From contig JAFPYQ010000319.1 of the NCBI GenBank assembly GCA_017394475.1, positions 1 to 10,310 on the forward strand: a stretch of DNA of 10,310 nucleotides, given 5' to 3'. The stretch comes from Oscillospiraceae bacterium. GTDB lineage: Bacteria > Bacillota > Clostridia > Oscillospirales > Ruminococcaceae. The number at the start of each line of letters is the position of its first letter. Position 1 is the stretch's first letter. Positions 1 to 5,954 of the stretch are shown here, piece by piece. A program made the position numbers and the translations under genes. A model generated the notes under the pieces. That model was not told the origin of the DNA and ran no database searches. It worked only from the letters and a program-made list of their open reading frames with translations.

Positions 1-12
1 ACACATTTTCCC

Positions 13-41
13 TTTTAATTTGAAGAATGATATGGTATAAT
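13..41 (+). promoter_or_regulatory. Probable extended -10 promoter of the PAS/GAF/GGDEF gene
   Basis: A perfect -10 box TATAAT is at 36-41, preceded by TG at 33-34, which gives the extended -10 form TGGTATAAT. At a 17-base spacing the -35 position (13-18) reads TTTTAA, a poor match to TTGACA, so the extended -10 would have to carry recognition. The predicted start is near 47-48, leaving a leader of about 127 bases before the ATG at 175. Confidence 0.55.
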
Positions 42-47
42 AAGATA

Positions 48-174
48 AGGTATGTTTGATACCGTAAGCATCGGAATCGGAGAGAAAAGCGTTTGTCATA
101 AGTCTGTTACATCAATGGTCCTGCTTTGATATCTCTCGTCATCCGTCATCACTGTAAAGGAGAGACAGAAACTT
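48..174 (+). promoter_or_regulatory. Long 5' leader with a terminal hairpin and repeated GGAGAGA
   Basis: Just downstream of the predicted start, GGTAT (49-53) and ATACC (59-63) can form a 5-bp stem with a 5-base loop at the very 5' end of the transcript. GGAGAGA occurs at 79-85 and again at 159-165, the second copy being the Shine-Dalgarno region. TCTCTC at 132-137 is complementary to GAGAGA in either copy, so two mutually exclusive 6-bp pairings are possible. CGTCATC is tandemly repeated at 137-150. I looked for the recognisable core of a GEMM c-di-GMP riboswitch and did not see it. A regulatory role is inference only. Confidence 0.3.
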
Positions 175-1590
175 ATGGATCTTCAGAAATTCGTTGATGG
201 TTTTGAACTCACGACTTGTATATTATCGGTTGAGAAGTTTGATGACGGGAGTTATGGGAATGTTAAGATAGTATGCGGCAACAAGGCGTATATCGATTCT
301 ATCGAGAACCCCTTCAACGGTGCTTCCTCCCATATGCTGAACAATAAGTTCATACCGGGTTCGCCCTATGAAAAATATATACCCAAGGATCTGAATTTCG
401 AGCAGACGGTCTATCGCTGTGCCTTTGAGAAAAAGCCCGCGCATAACTATCTAAAGCTGGATCGCTTTGACTGCTGGATAAATCAGTATACCCTGCCCGT
501 GGCATCCGATGAGCCTAATATAGGATACTGCTCCTATACCCTTGATATAACCATGGAGGCAGATGCGGGGATAATGACCCATATATCCGCATCCACCGCA
601 TCAAGTGTGCTTGAGACCTGTATCAAGCTGCGCAGCTCCGGGGATTTTGAACAGTCTGTTGGCGATGTTATCTCCGATATAAGGGCGCTGTGTGATGCCA
701 ACAGATGCTGTCTGCTGCTGATAGACCACAATGAGGAGACCTGCTCTATCATTGCTGAATCCATCCGCAAAGGCTCCCCCGATGAGGAAAACAGCATCAC
801 CAGGGATGAGAATTTCTACGATGTGGCAAAGACATGGGATGATACCATAGCCGGCAGCAACTGCCTTATCATACAGGGTGTGCAGGATATGAACGTGCTG
901 AAACAGCGCAATCCGATATGGTACGAGTCCCTTATGGAGGCAGGGATAAAGACCCTTGTGCTGTTCCCCCTCAAACAGAATACAGAAACTCTGGGCTACC
1001 TGTGGGCGCTCAATTTCGATCCTGCTAAGTCTCACATCATAAAGGAGACTCTCGAGCTCACCACATATTTCATCGCATCCGAGATAGCAAATCACAAACT
1101 GCTCAGACAGCTTGATATGATGAGTTCCATGGATCTGCTGACAGGGCTTTACAACCGTAATGCCATGAACAGGCGCGTGGACAGGTATATAAACTGTGCT
1201 GACCCGACACCCGATTCCTACGGCATAATCTTTGCCGACTTAAACGGCCTCAAGACCGTCAATGACGTTGAGGGACACAGTGCAGGGGACAGGCTGCTGA
1301 GACGTGCCGCTGCAAAGCTGAAAGAGACCTTTGCAGACTGTGACATCTACCGTGCAGGCGGCGATGAGTTCATGATCATCGCTGTGGGAATACCCCGAGA
1401 TGTGCTTGAAGGGCGTATCGAGGCACTGAGGCGGGAATCCGGTGATCCGGCAAATGTGAGCTTTGCCCTGGGACTTTGCTATGAGGACAGCCGCGGAGAT
1501 ATCCGCAACGCCATGCGCAGTGCGGATGAAAGAATGTATGCTGACAAGGAACAGTATTACCGCAGATATCCCGAACGCCGGAAGAGATAG
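175..1590 (+). CDS. Diguanylate cyclase with PAS-like and GAF-like sensor domains (471 aa)
   Basis: The protein is predicted to make c-di-GMP from two GTP in the cytosol; no signal peptide or membrane segment is seen. In order it has a PAS-like region (about residues 10-125), a GAF-like region (about 140-305) and a GGDEF domain (about 315-465). The catalytic signature is intact: DLLTGLYNRNAM opens the domain, FADLNGLKTVNDVEGHSAGD supplies metal- and GTP-binding residues, and YRAGGDEF at 393-399 is the active loop. The RxxD inhibitory site, expected nine to six residues before GGDEF, is absent (FADC there), so classical product inhibition is unlikely. AAGGAG at 157-162 lies 12 bases before the ATG. 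The gene stands alone, converges on the transferase gene and ends at a strong hairpin terminator. The ligands of the sensor domains are unknown. The GGDEF call is very secure, the PAS and GAF assignments less so. Confidence 0.93.
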   Translation: MDLQKFVDGFELTTCILSVEKFDDGSYGNVKIVCGNKAYIDSIENPFNGASSHMLNNKFIPGSPYEKYIPKDLNFEQTVYRCAFEKKPAHNYLKLDRFDCWINQYTLPVASDEPNIGYCSYTLDITMEADAGIMTHISASTASSVLETCIKLRSSGDFEQSVGDVISDIRALCDANRCCLLLIDHNEETCSIIAESIRKGSPDEENSITRDENFYDVAKTWDDTIAGSNCLIIQGVQDMNVLKQRNPIWYESLMEAGIKTLVLFPLKQNTETLGYLWALNFDPAKSHIIKETLELTTYFIASEIANHKLLRQLDMMSSMDLLTGLYNRNAMNRRVDRYINCADPTPDSYGIIFADLNGLKTVNDVEGHSAGDRLLRRAAAKLKETFADCDIYRAGGDEFMIIAVGIPRDVLEGRIEALRRESGDPANVSFALGLCYEDSRGDIRNAMRSADERMYADKEQYYRRYPERRKR

Positions 1591-1592
1591 AG

Positions 1593-1618
1593 AAAAGCCG
1601 CTCAGAAGAGCGGCTTTT
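1593..1618. terminator. Bidirectional intrinsic terminator between convergent genes
   Basis: AAAAGCCGCTC (1593-1603) and GAGCGGCTTTT (1608-1618) form an 11-bp stem around the loop AGAA. The stem ends in A/T runs on both sides, so each strand reads a GC-rich hairpin followed by a T-run. It begins 3 bases after the GGDEF gene stop and ends 2 bases from the stop of the convergent transferase gene, so it can serve both. Confidence 0.92.
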
Positions 1619-1619
1619 G

Positions 1620-2247
1620 TTATCGGTATTTCCATTCGCCAAACTGTACATACGCAGCCCCTTCGCAGCAGAGGCATATCAGATGATCGCCGACGCGGTA
1701 TTCATGGAAGTAAGCAGAGCCGCATCGTGCATCGGGCGGGAGGACTGAGAAGGACTTCATATCATGGGACAGACCCGTGCCGTATAGCTTCACAAAGCTT
1801 TCCTTGCGTGTCCATATCCCGGTAAAGGCAGCTGCAGTGTCCTCCTGTGCGGTGATATATCCGATCTCCTCGGGCAGCATCACCATAGATGCGATATCTC
1901 TGTCATAGGGCGTGAGCTTCTGCACATCGACCCCTGCGGGCACATCACCTGCCGCACACACAGCTATATTTCCCGTCATGGGATATGTTGAAATGGATAT
2001 GGGGGTAATTTGAAAGATAGGGATTGCCGTATTGATCATAGGCGATAGTGAGATCGTCTGCCCCTGCAGCTCTGAGCATATCCTGTGCCAGAAGTCCTGC
2101 GCCCAGGCACAGCCGTTTATCCTTGTCGAACCTGTATCTGCTGACCCGTTCGGCACGCTTGCTCCAGAAAAGCCCTGAGAGCCCCTTTGCAAACAGCTCT
2201 CTGTCGGCAAGCTGTGTCACATCATAATAGAAACATTTCAAAGCCAT
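1620..2247 (-). pseudogene. Sfp-type 4'-phosphopantetheinyl transferase, broken by a single-base frameshift
   Basis: Members of this family move phosphopantetheine from coenzyme A to a serine of carrier proteins. The gene is in two frames. The first (2247 down to the TGA at 1945) ends its homologous part in FNISHDGKY, the CoA-binding ISH motif. The second continues AVCAAGDVPAGVDVQKL and later WTRKESFVKLYGTGL, the typical W/FxxKESxxKxxG motif. Removing one base in 1963-1974 joins them into about 208 residues, a normal Sfp length, with no residue lost at the junction. The third residue of the GxDxE metal motif is Gln (GVDVQ) instead of the usual Glu. No good Shine-Dalgarno precedes the ATG at 2247. 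It lies 6 bases after the SDR gene stop, so coupled translation is likely. This may be a true pseudogene, a reversible phase state or a sequence error. Family identity is secure; functional state is not. Confidence 0.85.
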
Positions 2248-2253
2248 AAGTTG

Positions 2254-3114
2254 TTATCTGCTGCCGAAATAGTCCTTTATATACTCGGCAAATGAATGAT
2301 CGCCCACGATATCCTTGCCCACAAGATCATGGGAAAGAGTCCATTTTGAAAAGAGGATGATATCGTGCTTGCCCTCTTTTCTGATCTTAGGGAGCTCCGC
2401 CAGGACGGAGAACATCCATTCGGGGCTGTCCTTTATGACAACAGGCTTGCCTGCCGCTTCAAAGCACATTCCGGCCATTTCCTCATAGGTGTAGGTCTCT
2501 TTTCCGCCCACTTCAAAGGTGACGTTTTTATCCATCATGTGTTCTACGATGAATTCAGCCAGATCGGGGCAGTCCACCACATTTGCCCGTACATCGTGAT
2601 GGCCTTTGAGAAGCCTCATCTCGCCCTTTTCGATATAGGGCTTGAACACCTTTGCGATATCATAGAAATAGCCTGTGGGACGGTAGATCACATAATCCAG
2701 CTTGCCGCGACGTATCTTTCCCTCACACAGAGCCTTTGCGTGAAGCATGGGTATCTTTTCGGCGCCGGGCTCTTTGCAGGCGATGACGGAGATGTAGTTG
2801 AACTTCTTTACTCCTGCATAGTAAGCCTCTTTGTAAAGGGCGATATTGCCCTTGTAATCTATATCATAGTTGGTGACAGTGGTGGAAGCACCTGTCAGCC
2901 CCATAGTGGTGATGACCACCTGAGCCCCGTCGCACAGCCCCTTCATAGAGTCCTTGTCCGTGGCATTTATAGCACGGAAGGTATATTTTCCTTCAAGTCC
3001 GTTGTTTTCCCGCTCTCTGATATCAGCAGCAACGACCTCATGCCCCTTTTCGATGAGCACTCTGAGTATCTCAAAGCCCAGATTTCCGAAAGCTCCTGCA
3101 AGTACGACCTTCAT
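2254..3114 (-). CDS. NmrA-like atypical short-chain dehydrogenase / NAD(P)-binding protein (286 aa)
   Basis: The N-terminus MKVVLAGAFGNLGFEIL is a Rossmann beta-alpha-beta fold with GxxGxxG at residues 7-13, followed by an acidic turn after the second strand (VVAADIRE). The middle (FNYISVIACKE, then LDYVIYRPTGYFYDIA) follows the atypical extended SDR/NmrA pattern. I see no classical YxxxK pair, so the protein could be a reductase or a nucleotide-binding redox sensor; the substrate is unknown. I chose ATG 3114: AAAGGAGGG at 3122-3130 is spaced correctly for it, whereas an ATG at 3120 sits too close and longer in-frame starts lie upstream of or within the ribosome binding site. The gene follows the flavodoxin-ferredoxin gene by 54 bases with no terminator and precedes the transferase by 6 bases, so the three are probably one transcript. 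Confidence 0.85.
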   Translation of the reverse strand: MKVVLAGAFGNLGFEILRVLIEKGHEVVAADIRERENNGLEGKYTFRAINATDKDSMKGLCDGAQVVITTMGLTGASTTVTNYDIDYKGNIALYKEAYYAGVKKFNYISVIACKEPGAEKIPMLHAKALCEGKIRRGKLDYVIYRPTGYFYDIAKVFKPYIEKGEMRLLKGHHDVRANVVDCPDLAEFIVEHMMDKNVTFEVGGKETYTYEEMAGMCFEAAGKPVVIKDSPEWMFSVLAELPKIRKEGKHDIILFSKWTLSHDLVGKDIVGDHSFAEYIKDYFGSR

Positions 3115-3168
3115 TACCATGCCCTCCTTTATGAAACTGTCCGAGAATGTCATCCGACACCCCACAGA

Positions 3169-3936
3169 TCACTTTTTCAGATATTTTCTGATATTGTATT
3201 TGACCTTGTTCTGTGTTATATCCCCGAATTCTATGGCCTCTGCGGGGCAGTTGCAGATACATGCCATACAGTGGGCACACGGGGCGATCCACACGGGCTT
3301 TTTGTCCTTTATCTCTATATTGTTGATAGGACAGACCTCAGCGCATTTTCCGCAGCCTATGCATTTATCGGTGGTGTGGAATGGCGCGGACGGCTGCATA
3401 TACTTCACCCACAAGGGGACAAACGGGAGTATGAGCGCCTTTTCTGCTATGAACACATGTCTTGCTTTCAGCTTCCTGCTGTAACGGATGGTGTTTGCTA
3501 TCTTTTCCGATTCGTATACGGCATTTTCAAGAAGAAAATGTATCTCTTTCTCATCATTGGAAAATGAATGGCTGCTTGCCACATAGTTCCTGGGCATGAC
3601 CACATCTGCACATCCCATATATGTCATGTGCTTCCTTGCAGCAATTTTCCCGGCTCTCCAGCCTGCTGTGCCCTCGTATGATGATCCGCCGGTGAAAACA
3701 AAGTATATTTTCCTGTTGCCCGCCAGTTTCAGCTTCCTCAGAAATTGTGAAAAAAATACAGGCATTTCACAGATATAGATGGGACAGCAGACTACGAAAG
3801 GTTTTTTTGAACGGATCAGCGAGTGATCCGACCTTTTTATCCTGTCGGTAAGATCAAGAGCCTCATCATGGAGCTTTTTGGCGATGATCTCTGCAATATA
3901 TCTTGTGTTGCCTGTAGCTGAAAAATAAAGTACCAT
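3169..3936 (-). CDS. EFR1-type flavodoxin / 2x[4Fe-4S] ferredoxin fusion (255 aa)
   Basis: This is a soluble electron-transfer protein with two modules. Residues 1 to about 150 are flavodoxin-like: MVLYFSATGNTR carries the FMN phosphate-binding loop (SATGNT, residues 6-11), and FTGGSSYEG lies in the position of a second FMN loop. The C-terminus holds two Cx2Cx2Cx3CP clusters, CIGCGKCAEVCP (Cys192, 195, 198, 202) and CAHCMACICNCP (Cys220, 223, 226, 230), each predicted to bind a [4Fe-4S] cluster. Length and order fit the EFR1 family of clostridial ferrodoxins. It may pass electrons between FMN and iron-sulfur partners; the partner is unknown, though the adjacent SDR gene is a candidate. A GGAGG box lies just before the ATG at 3936. 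It is first in its transcription unit, behind a near-consensus promoter. Architecture is very sure, cellular role is not. Confidence 0.92.
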   Translation of the reverse strand: MVLYFSATGNTRYIAEIIAKKLHDEALDLTDRIKRSDHSLIRSKKPFVVCCPIYICEMPVFFSQFLRKLKLAGNRKIYFVFTGGSSYEGTAGWRAGKIAARKHMTYMGCADVVMPRNYVASSHSFSNDEKEIHFLLENAVYESEKIANTIRYSRKLKARHVFIAEKALILPFVPLWVKYMQPSAPFHTTDKCIGCGKCAEVCPINNIEIKDKKPVWIAPCAHCMACICNCPAEAIEFGDITQNKVKYNIRKYLKK

Positions 3937-3974
3937 AATGTCCTCCTGTTGCTGAAAAGTGTGCCGATAATACT

Positions 3975-4003
3975 ATTTTACAGTATCTGTGCACTTATGT
4001 CAA
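3975..4003 (-). promoter_or_regulatory. Near-consensus sigma-A promoter of the flavodoxin-ferredoxin operon
   Basis: On the minus strand TTGACA (4003-3998) is followed after exactly 17 bases by TAAAAT (3980-3975). The predicted start is about 30 bases before the ATG at 3936. ATACT and AGTAT half-sites flank the -10 box with 7 bases between them and could be a weak operator. The rest of the gap from 4004 to the pump stop at 4065 shows no convincing terminator. Confidence 0.8.
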
Positions 4004-4064
4004 TGGACAAAATCATAGCATTGTTGATATTTTTTGTGAACATGCACAATAATGAGGGGATAGA

Positions 4065-5426
4065 TCACTGCTTATTAGTGCATTTCTTTTCTTCATCTGC
4101 GATGAGGCCGAAAAGCAGAAGGGAGGAAACTATCATCATGATGAACTCTGTTATCGGCTGAGCCCGGATCATGCCGTCAAAGCCGAAAAGCCTGTTGAGC
4201 AGCAGCAGCAGCGGGATATACAGCGCACCCTGCCTTATCACCGTTATGATGAACGCCTTTGAGGGCTTTCCCATAGCCTGGAAGGACATCCTGCTCATGG
4301 AGGTGATGCCCACGAAGGGAAGTATGAACATCACAGTCCTCAGCACTTTAGTGCCGATGAGGATGACTTCCTCTGTCTGCGTGAATATGCCTATCAGAAG
4401 CGGGGCGAATACACCATAGACGGCCATCACCGTCAGCTCCGTGCAGCTCACCGTTATCATCCCCGCTTTCAGGATATCACGCATCCGTTGGTAGTTCCTG
4501 GCGCCGTAGTTATATCCCATAAGGGGCTGTGTTCCCGAGGCAAAGCCCTGATAGATATAATTGCCGAAGGAAAGGATCTTCTGTGCCACGCCCATGGCAG
4601 CCACCGTCAGCTCGCCGTAGGCCACAGCAAGGTTATTGTTGACGATATATGCCGCGGATGTCAGGAGGGTTTCAAGCGCGGCAGGGATCCCCACCCTGAA
4701 TATCTCCGAAACTATGGCGATGCGCGGGCGGATATATGCCTTGCGGGGGACGAGCAGCGTTTTGCCGCAGGCGTACAGCATCACCGATACAGCCGCACCG
4801 CACACATTGCCGAGTACTGTGGCGATGGCTGCCCCTGCAATCTCCATCCTGAAAGTGAAGATGAACAGCGGGTCCAAAATGATATTGACCACAGTTCCGA
4901 CTACCATCCCCAGCATGGAATATTTTACAGAGCCTTCGCCCCTCAGCAGCGCCCTGGAGATGTAGTTGCCCATAGTAAATACCGTTCCGATGAGTATCAC
5001 GAGCACATATTTCCTGGTGTAGACGAAGGTATTGTCCATAGCACCCAGGCCGCGCACTATGCCGTCCAGGAACAGCAGTCCCGTAAGAGTAACGGCAACA
5101 CCGCCGATGATGCACATGACCAACGCGGCGGTCATTGTCTCCTCCGCGGTATGTACATCTTTTGCGCCGATACACCGCGCAATGTGGGAGGAGGCGCCTG
5201 TTCCCACGATATTTGACAGAGCCACGGTCATCATCATCACAGGATAGGCAAGGTTCACCGCTGCCAGCTGATAGTCATCCTTCAAAAGCCCGATAAAATA
5301 GGTATCCACCAGATTGTAGAACACCATGACGAACATTCCGAGTATCAGCGGCACGCCCATCCTCACCACCGCTTTGAATGGCTTTTCCTCTTTAAGGGTA
5401 TATATCCGTTTATCTTCCTTATCCAT
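4065..5426 (-). CDS. MATE family multidrug/cation efflux transporter (453 aa)
   Basis: This is an inner-membrane antiporter that probably exports organic cations or drugs in exchange for Na+ or H+. The sequence is hydrophobic throughout and compatible with the 12-helix MATE fold. After a short charged N-terminus (MDKEDKRIYTLKEEKPFKA) come the family-typical stretches RMGVPLILGMFVMVFYNLVD, GTGASSHIARCIGAKD and, in the second half, FASGTQPLMGYNYGARN. The length matches the usual 440-470 residues. AGAAGGAAG, 7-15 bases before the ATG at 5426, is an adequate ribosome binding site. It is monocistronic or reads into the flavodoxin operon, since no terminator is seen after 4065. Its upstream region is shared with the divergent ribbon-helix-helix gene, so that protein could regulate the pump. 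The substrate cannot be read from sequence. Confidence 0.93.
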   Translation of the reverse strand: MDKEDKRIYTLKEEKPFKAVVRMGVPLILGMFVMVFYNLVDTYFIGLLKDDYQLAAVNLAYPVMMMTVALSNIVGTGASSHIARCIGAKDVHTAEETMTAALVMCIIGGVAVTLTGLLFLDGIVRGLGAMDNTFVYTRKYVLVILIGTVFTMGNYISRALLRGEGSVKYSMLGMVVGTVVNIILDPLFIFTFRMEIAGAAIATVLGNVCGAAVSVMLYACGKTLLVPRKAYIRPRIAIVSEIFRVGIPAALETLLTSAAYIVNNNLAVAYGELTVAAMGVAQKILSFGNYIYQGFASGTQPLMGYNYGARNYQRMRDILKAGMITVSCTELTVMAVYGVFAPLLIGIFTQTEEVILIGTKVLRTVMFILPFVGITSMSRMSFQAMGKPSKAFIITVIRQGALYIPLLLLLNRLFGFDGMIRAQPITEFIMMIVSSLLLFGLIADEEKKCTNKQ

Positions 5427-5550
5427 CAGAATACTTCCTTCTCTAAGGGGCTGCCCTGCCTTATGCCGTCGGGAGCGGCTGTTTACAGGGTGTGACAGGC
5501 TTTTGATGTTATTCCCAAATATTGGTATATAATTTTGTCACAATCCACTG
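5427..5550. promoter_or_regulatory. Divergent intergenic region between the MATE pump and the RHH gene; possible pump promoter
   Basis: For the pump direction the best candidate is TTGTCA (5557-5552) with AATTAT (5534-5529) at a 17-base spacing, a mediocre match. Its -35 box falls on the same base pairs as the -35 box of the opposite promoter, so the two would exclude each other. CCAAATATTGG near 5516-5526 is a small imperfect palindrome. No small gene or RNA is evident. Confidence 0.3.
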
Positions 5551-5557
5551 TTGACAA
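5535..5557. promoter_or_regulatory. Inverted repeat over the -35 box, candidate operator
   Basis: TTGTCA (5535-5540) and TGACAA (5552-5557) are perfect inverted copies separated by 11 bases. Extended outward by 3 bases, 8 of 9 positions match. The right arm covers the -35 hexamer of the RHH gene promoter. Autorepression by the encoded protein would fit the geometry but is inference. Confidence 0.4.
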
Positions 5558-5579
5558 TATGGGGCATATCTGCTATAAT
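5551..5579 (+). promoter_or_regulatory. Perfect-consensus, extended -10 promoter of the RHH gene
   Basis: TTGACA (5551-5556) and TATAAT (5574-5579) are both exact consensus with a 17-base spacer, and the -10 is preceded by TG to give TGCTATAAT. This is the strongest promoter in the window. Transcription should begin near 5586, leaving a 65-base leader with a small GCCC/GGGC hairpin at about 5597-5609. Confidence 0.92.
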
Positions 5580-5650
5580 GGATACAATGATAAAGCCCTT
5601 GAAGGGCATCGGGAAATGTGTTTGTGCATCCATTTTTCAGGAGAGATATT

Positions 5651-5878
5651 ATGTCAAGAAAAAAAGTATCCGAAGAACATAAAAAGGAAGTCCATCATCG
5701 CAACAACGTCAAGTGGGACAGGGAGAACATGCGCTCTCTCACCTGCCGTATGCGCAGGGAAGAGGCTGATATATTCAAGGACTGGTGCGCTAAGCGCAAC
5801 ACCACTCCGGGACGTGTGCTCAAGGAATTTGTCCTTGAGGTGATAAGCGAGGAAGATCAGGACTCCGAAGAAGAGTAA
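5651..5878 (+). CDS. Small ribbon-helix-helix (CopG/Arc-like) putative DNA-binding protein (75 aa)
   Basis: The ATG at 5651 is preceded by AGGAGAG at about 5639-5645, which decides this start over a longer in-frame ATG at 5618. The layout is a basic N-terminal tail (MSRKKVSEEHKKEVHHRNN), then MRSLTCRMRREEADIFKDWC followed by AKRNTTPGRVLKEFVLEVI, and a very acidic end (SEEDQDSEEE). The alternating SLTCRMR stretch (about 29-35) is a plausible DNA-contacting strand and the rest two short helices, matching the ribbon-helix-helix pattern. Such proteins bind DNA as dimers and often repress their own promoter. No toxin-like partner lies beside it, and the gene has its own terminator, so it does not look like a standard antitoxin. 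The fold is inferred from pattern only; other small nucleic-acid-binding roles remain possible. Confidence 0.75.
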   Translation: MSRKKVSEEHKKEVHHRNNVKWDRENMRSLTCRMRREEADIFKDWCAKRNTTPGRVLKEFVLEVISEEDQDSEEE

Positions 5879-5897
5879 GACCTGTCGATAATATCTA

Positions 5898-5931
5898 CCG
5901 CCGTTTCATAATGAAACGGCGGATGCTTTTT
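5898..5931 (+). terminator. Intrinsic terminator of the RHH gene
   Basis: An almost perfect 12-bp stem spans 5898-5922 (CCGCCGTTTCAT, one base, then its complement; the working loop is probably 3-5 bases) and is followed by TTTTT at 5927-5931. It begins 20 bases after the RHH stop. It could also stop minus-strand transcripts of the LacI-GGDEF gene ending at 5955, but on that side only a diffuse T-rich stretch follows. Confidence 0.88.
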
Positions 5932-5954
5932 GTGTGGATACGTTTGTACTGATG

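Noticed and set aside
48..174. A GEMM-type c-di-GMP riboswitch before the first cyclase
   Set aside because: The conserved core and paired elements of GEMM-I/II are not visible; only simple repeats and a small hairpin are present.
1963..1974. Programmed ribosomal frameshifting in the transferase gene
   Set aside because: A +1 shift is needed, and no rare-codon/stop arrangement or stimulatory hairpin typical of +1 sites is seen; the in-frame stop is about 20 bases further on.
2365..3567. A 400-codon open frame on the + strand
   Set aside because: It is antisense across two well-supported genes (NmrA-like and flavodoxin-ferredoxin), has no family resemblance and no plausible ribosome binding site.
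4021..4064. A terminator after the MATE gene
   Set aside because: The only hairpin-like stretch (TGTG/CACA) has a 4-bp stem and is followed by A residues, not T residues, in the transcript direction.
4488..5216. A 242-codon open frame on the + strand
   Set aside because: It is antisense to the MATE gene, His/Asp-rich and without membrane or domain features; treated as a shadow.
5535..5843. An alternative + strand frame overlapping the RHH gene
   Set aside because: It begins upstream of the promoter's -10 box and has no domain pattern, whereas the frame starting at 5651 has a ribosome binding site and a recognisable fold pattern.
5651..5878. The RHH protein as the antitoxin of a toxin-antitoxin pair
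   Set aside because: No toxin-sized gene follows; a strong terminator comes 20 bases after the stop and the next gene is on the other strand.
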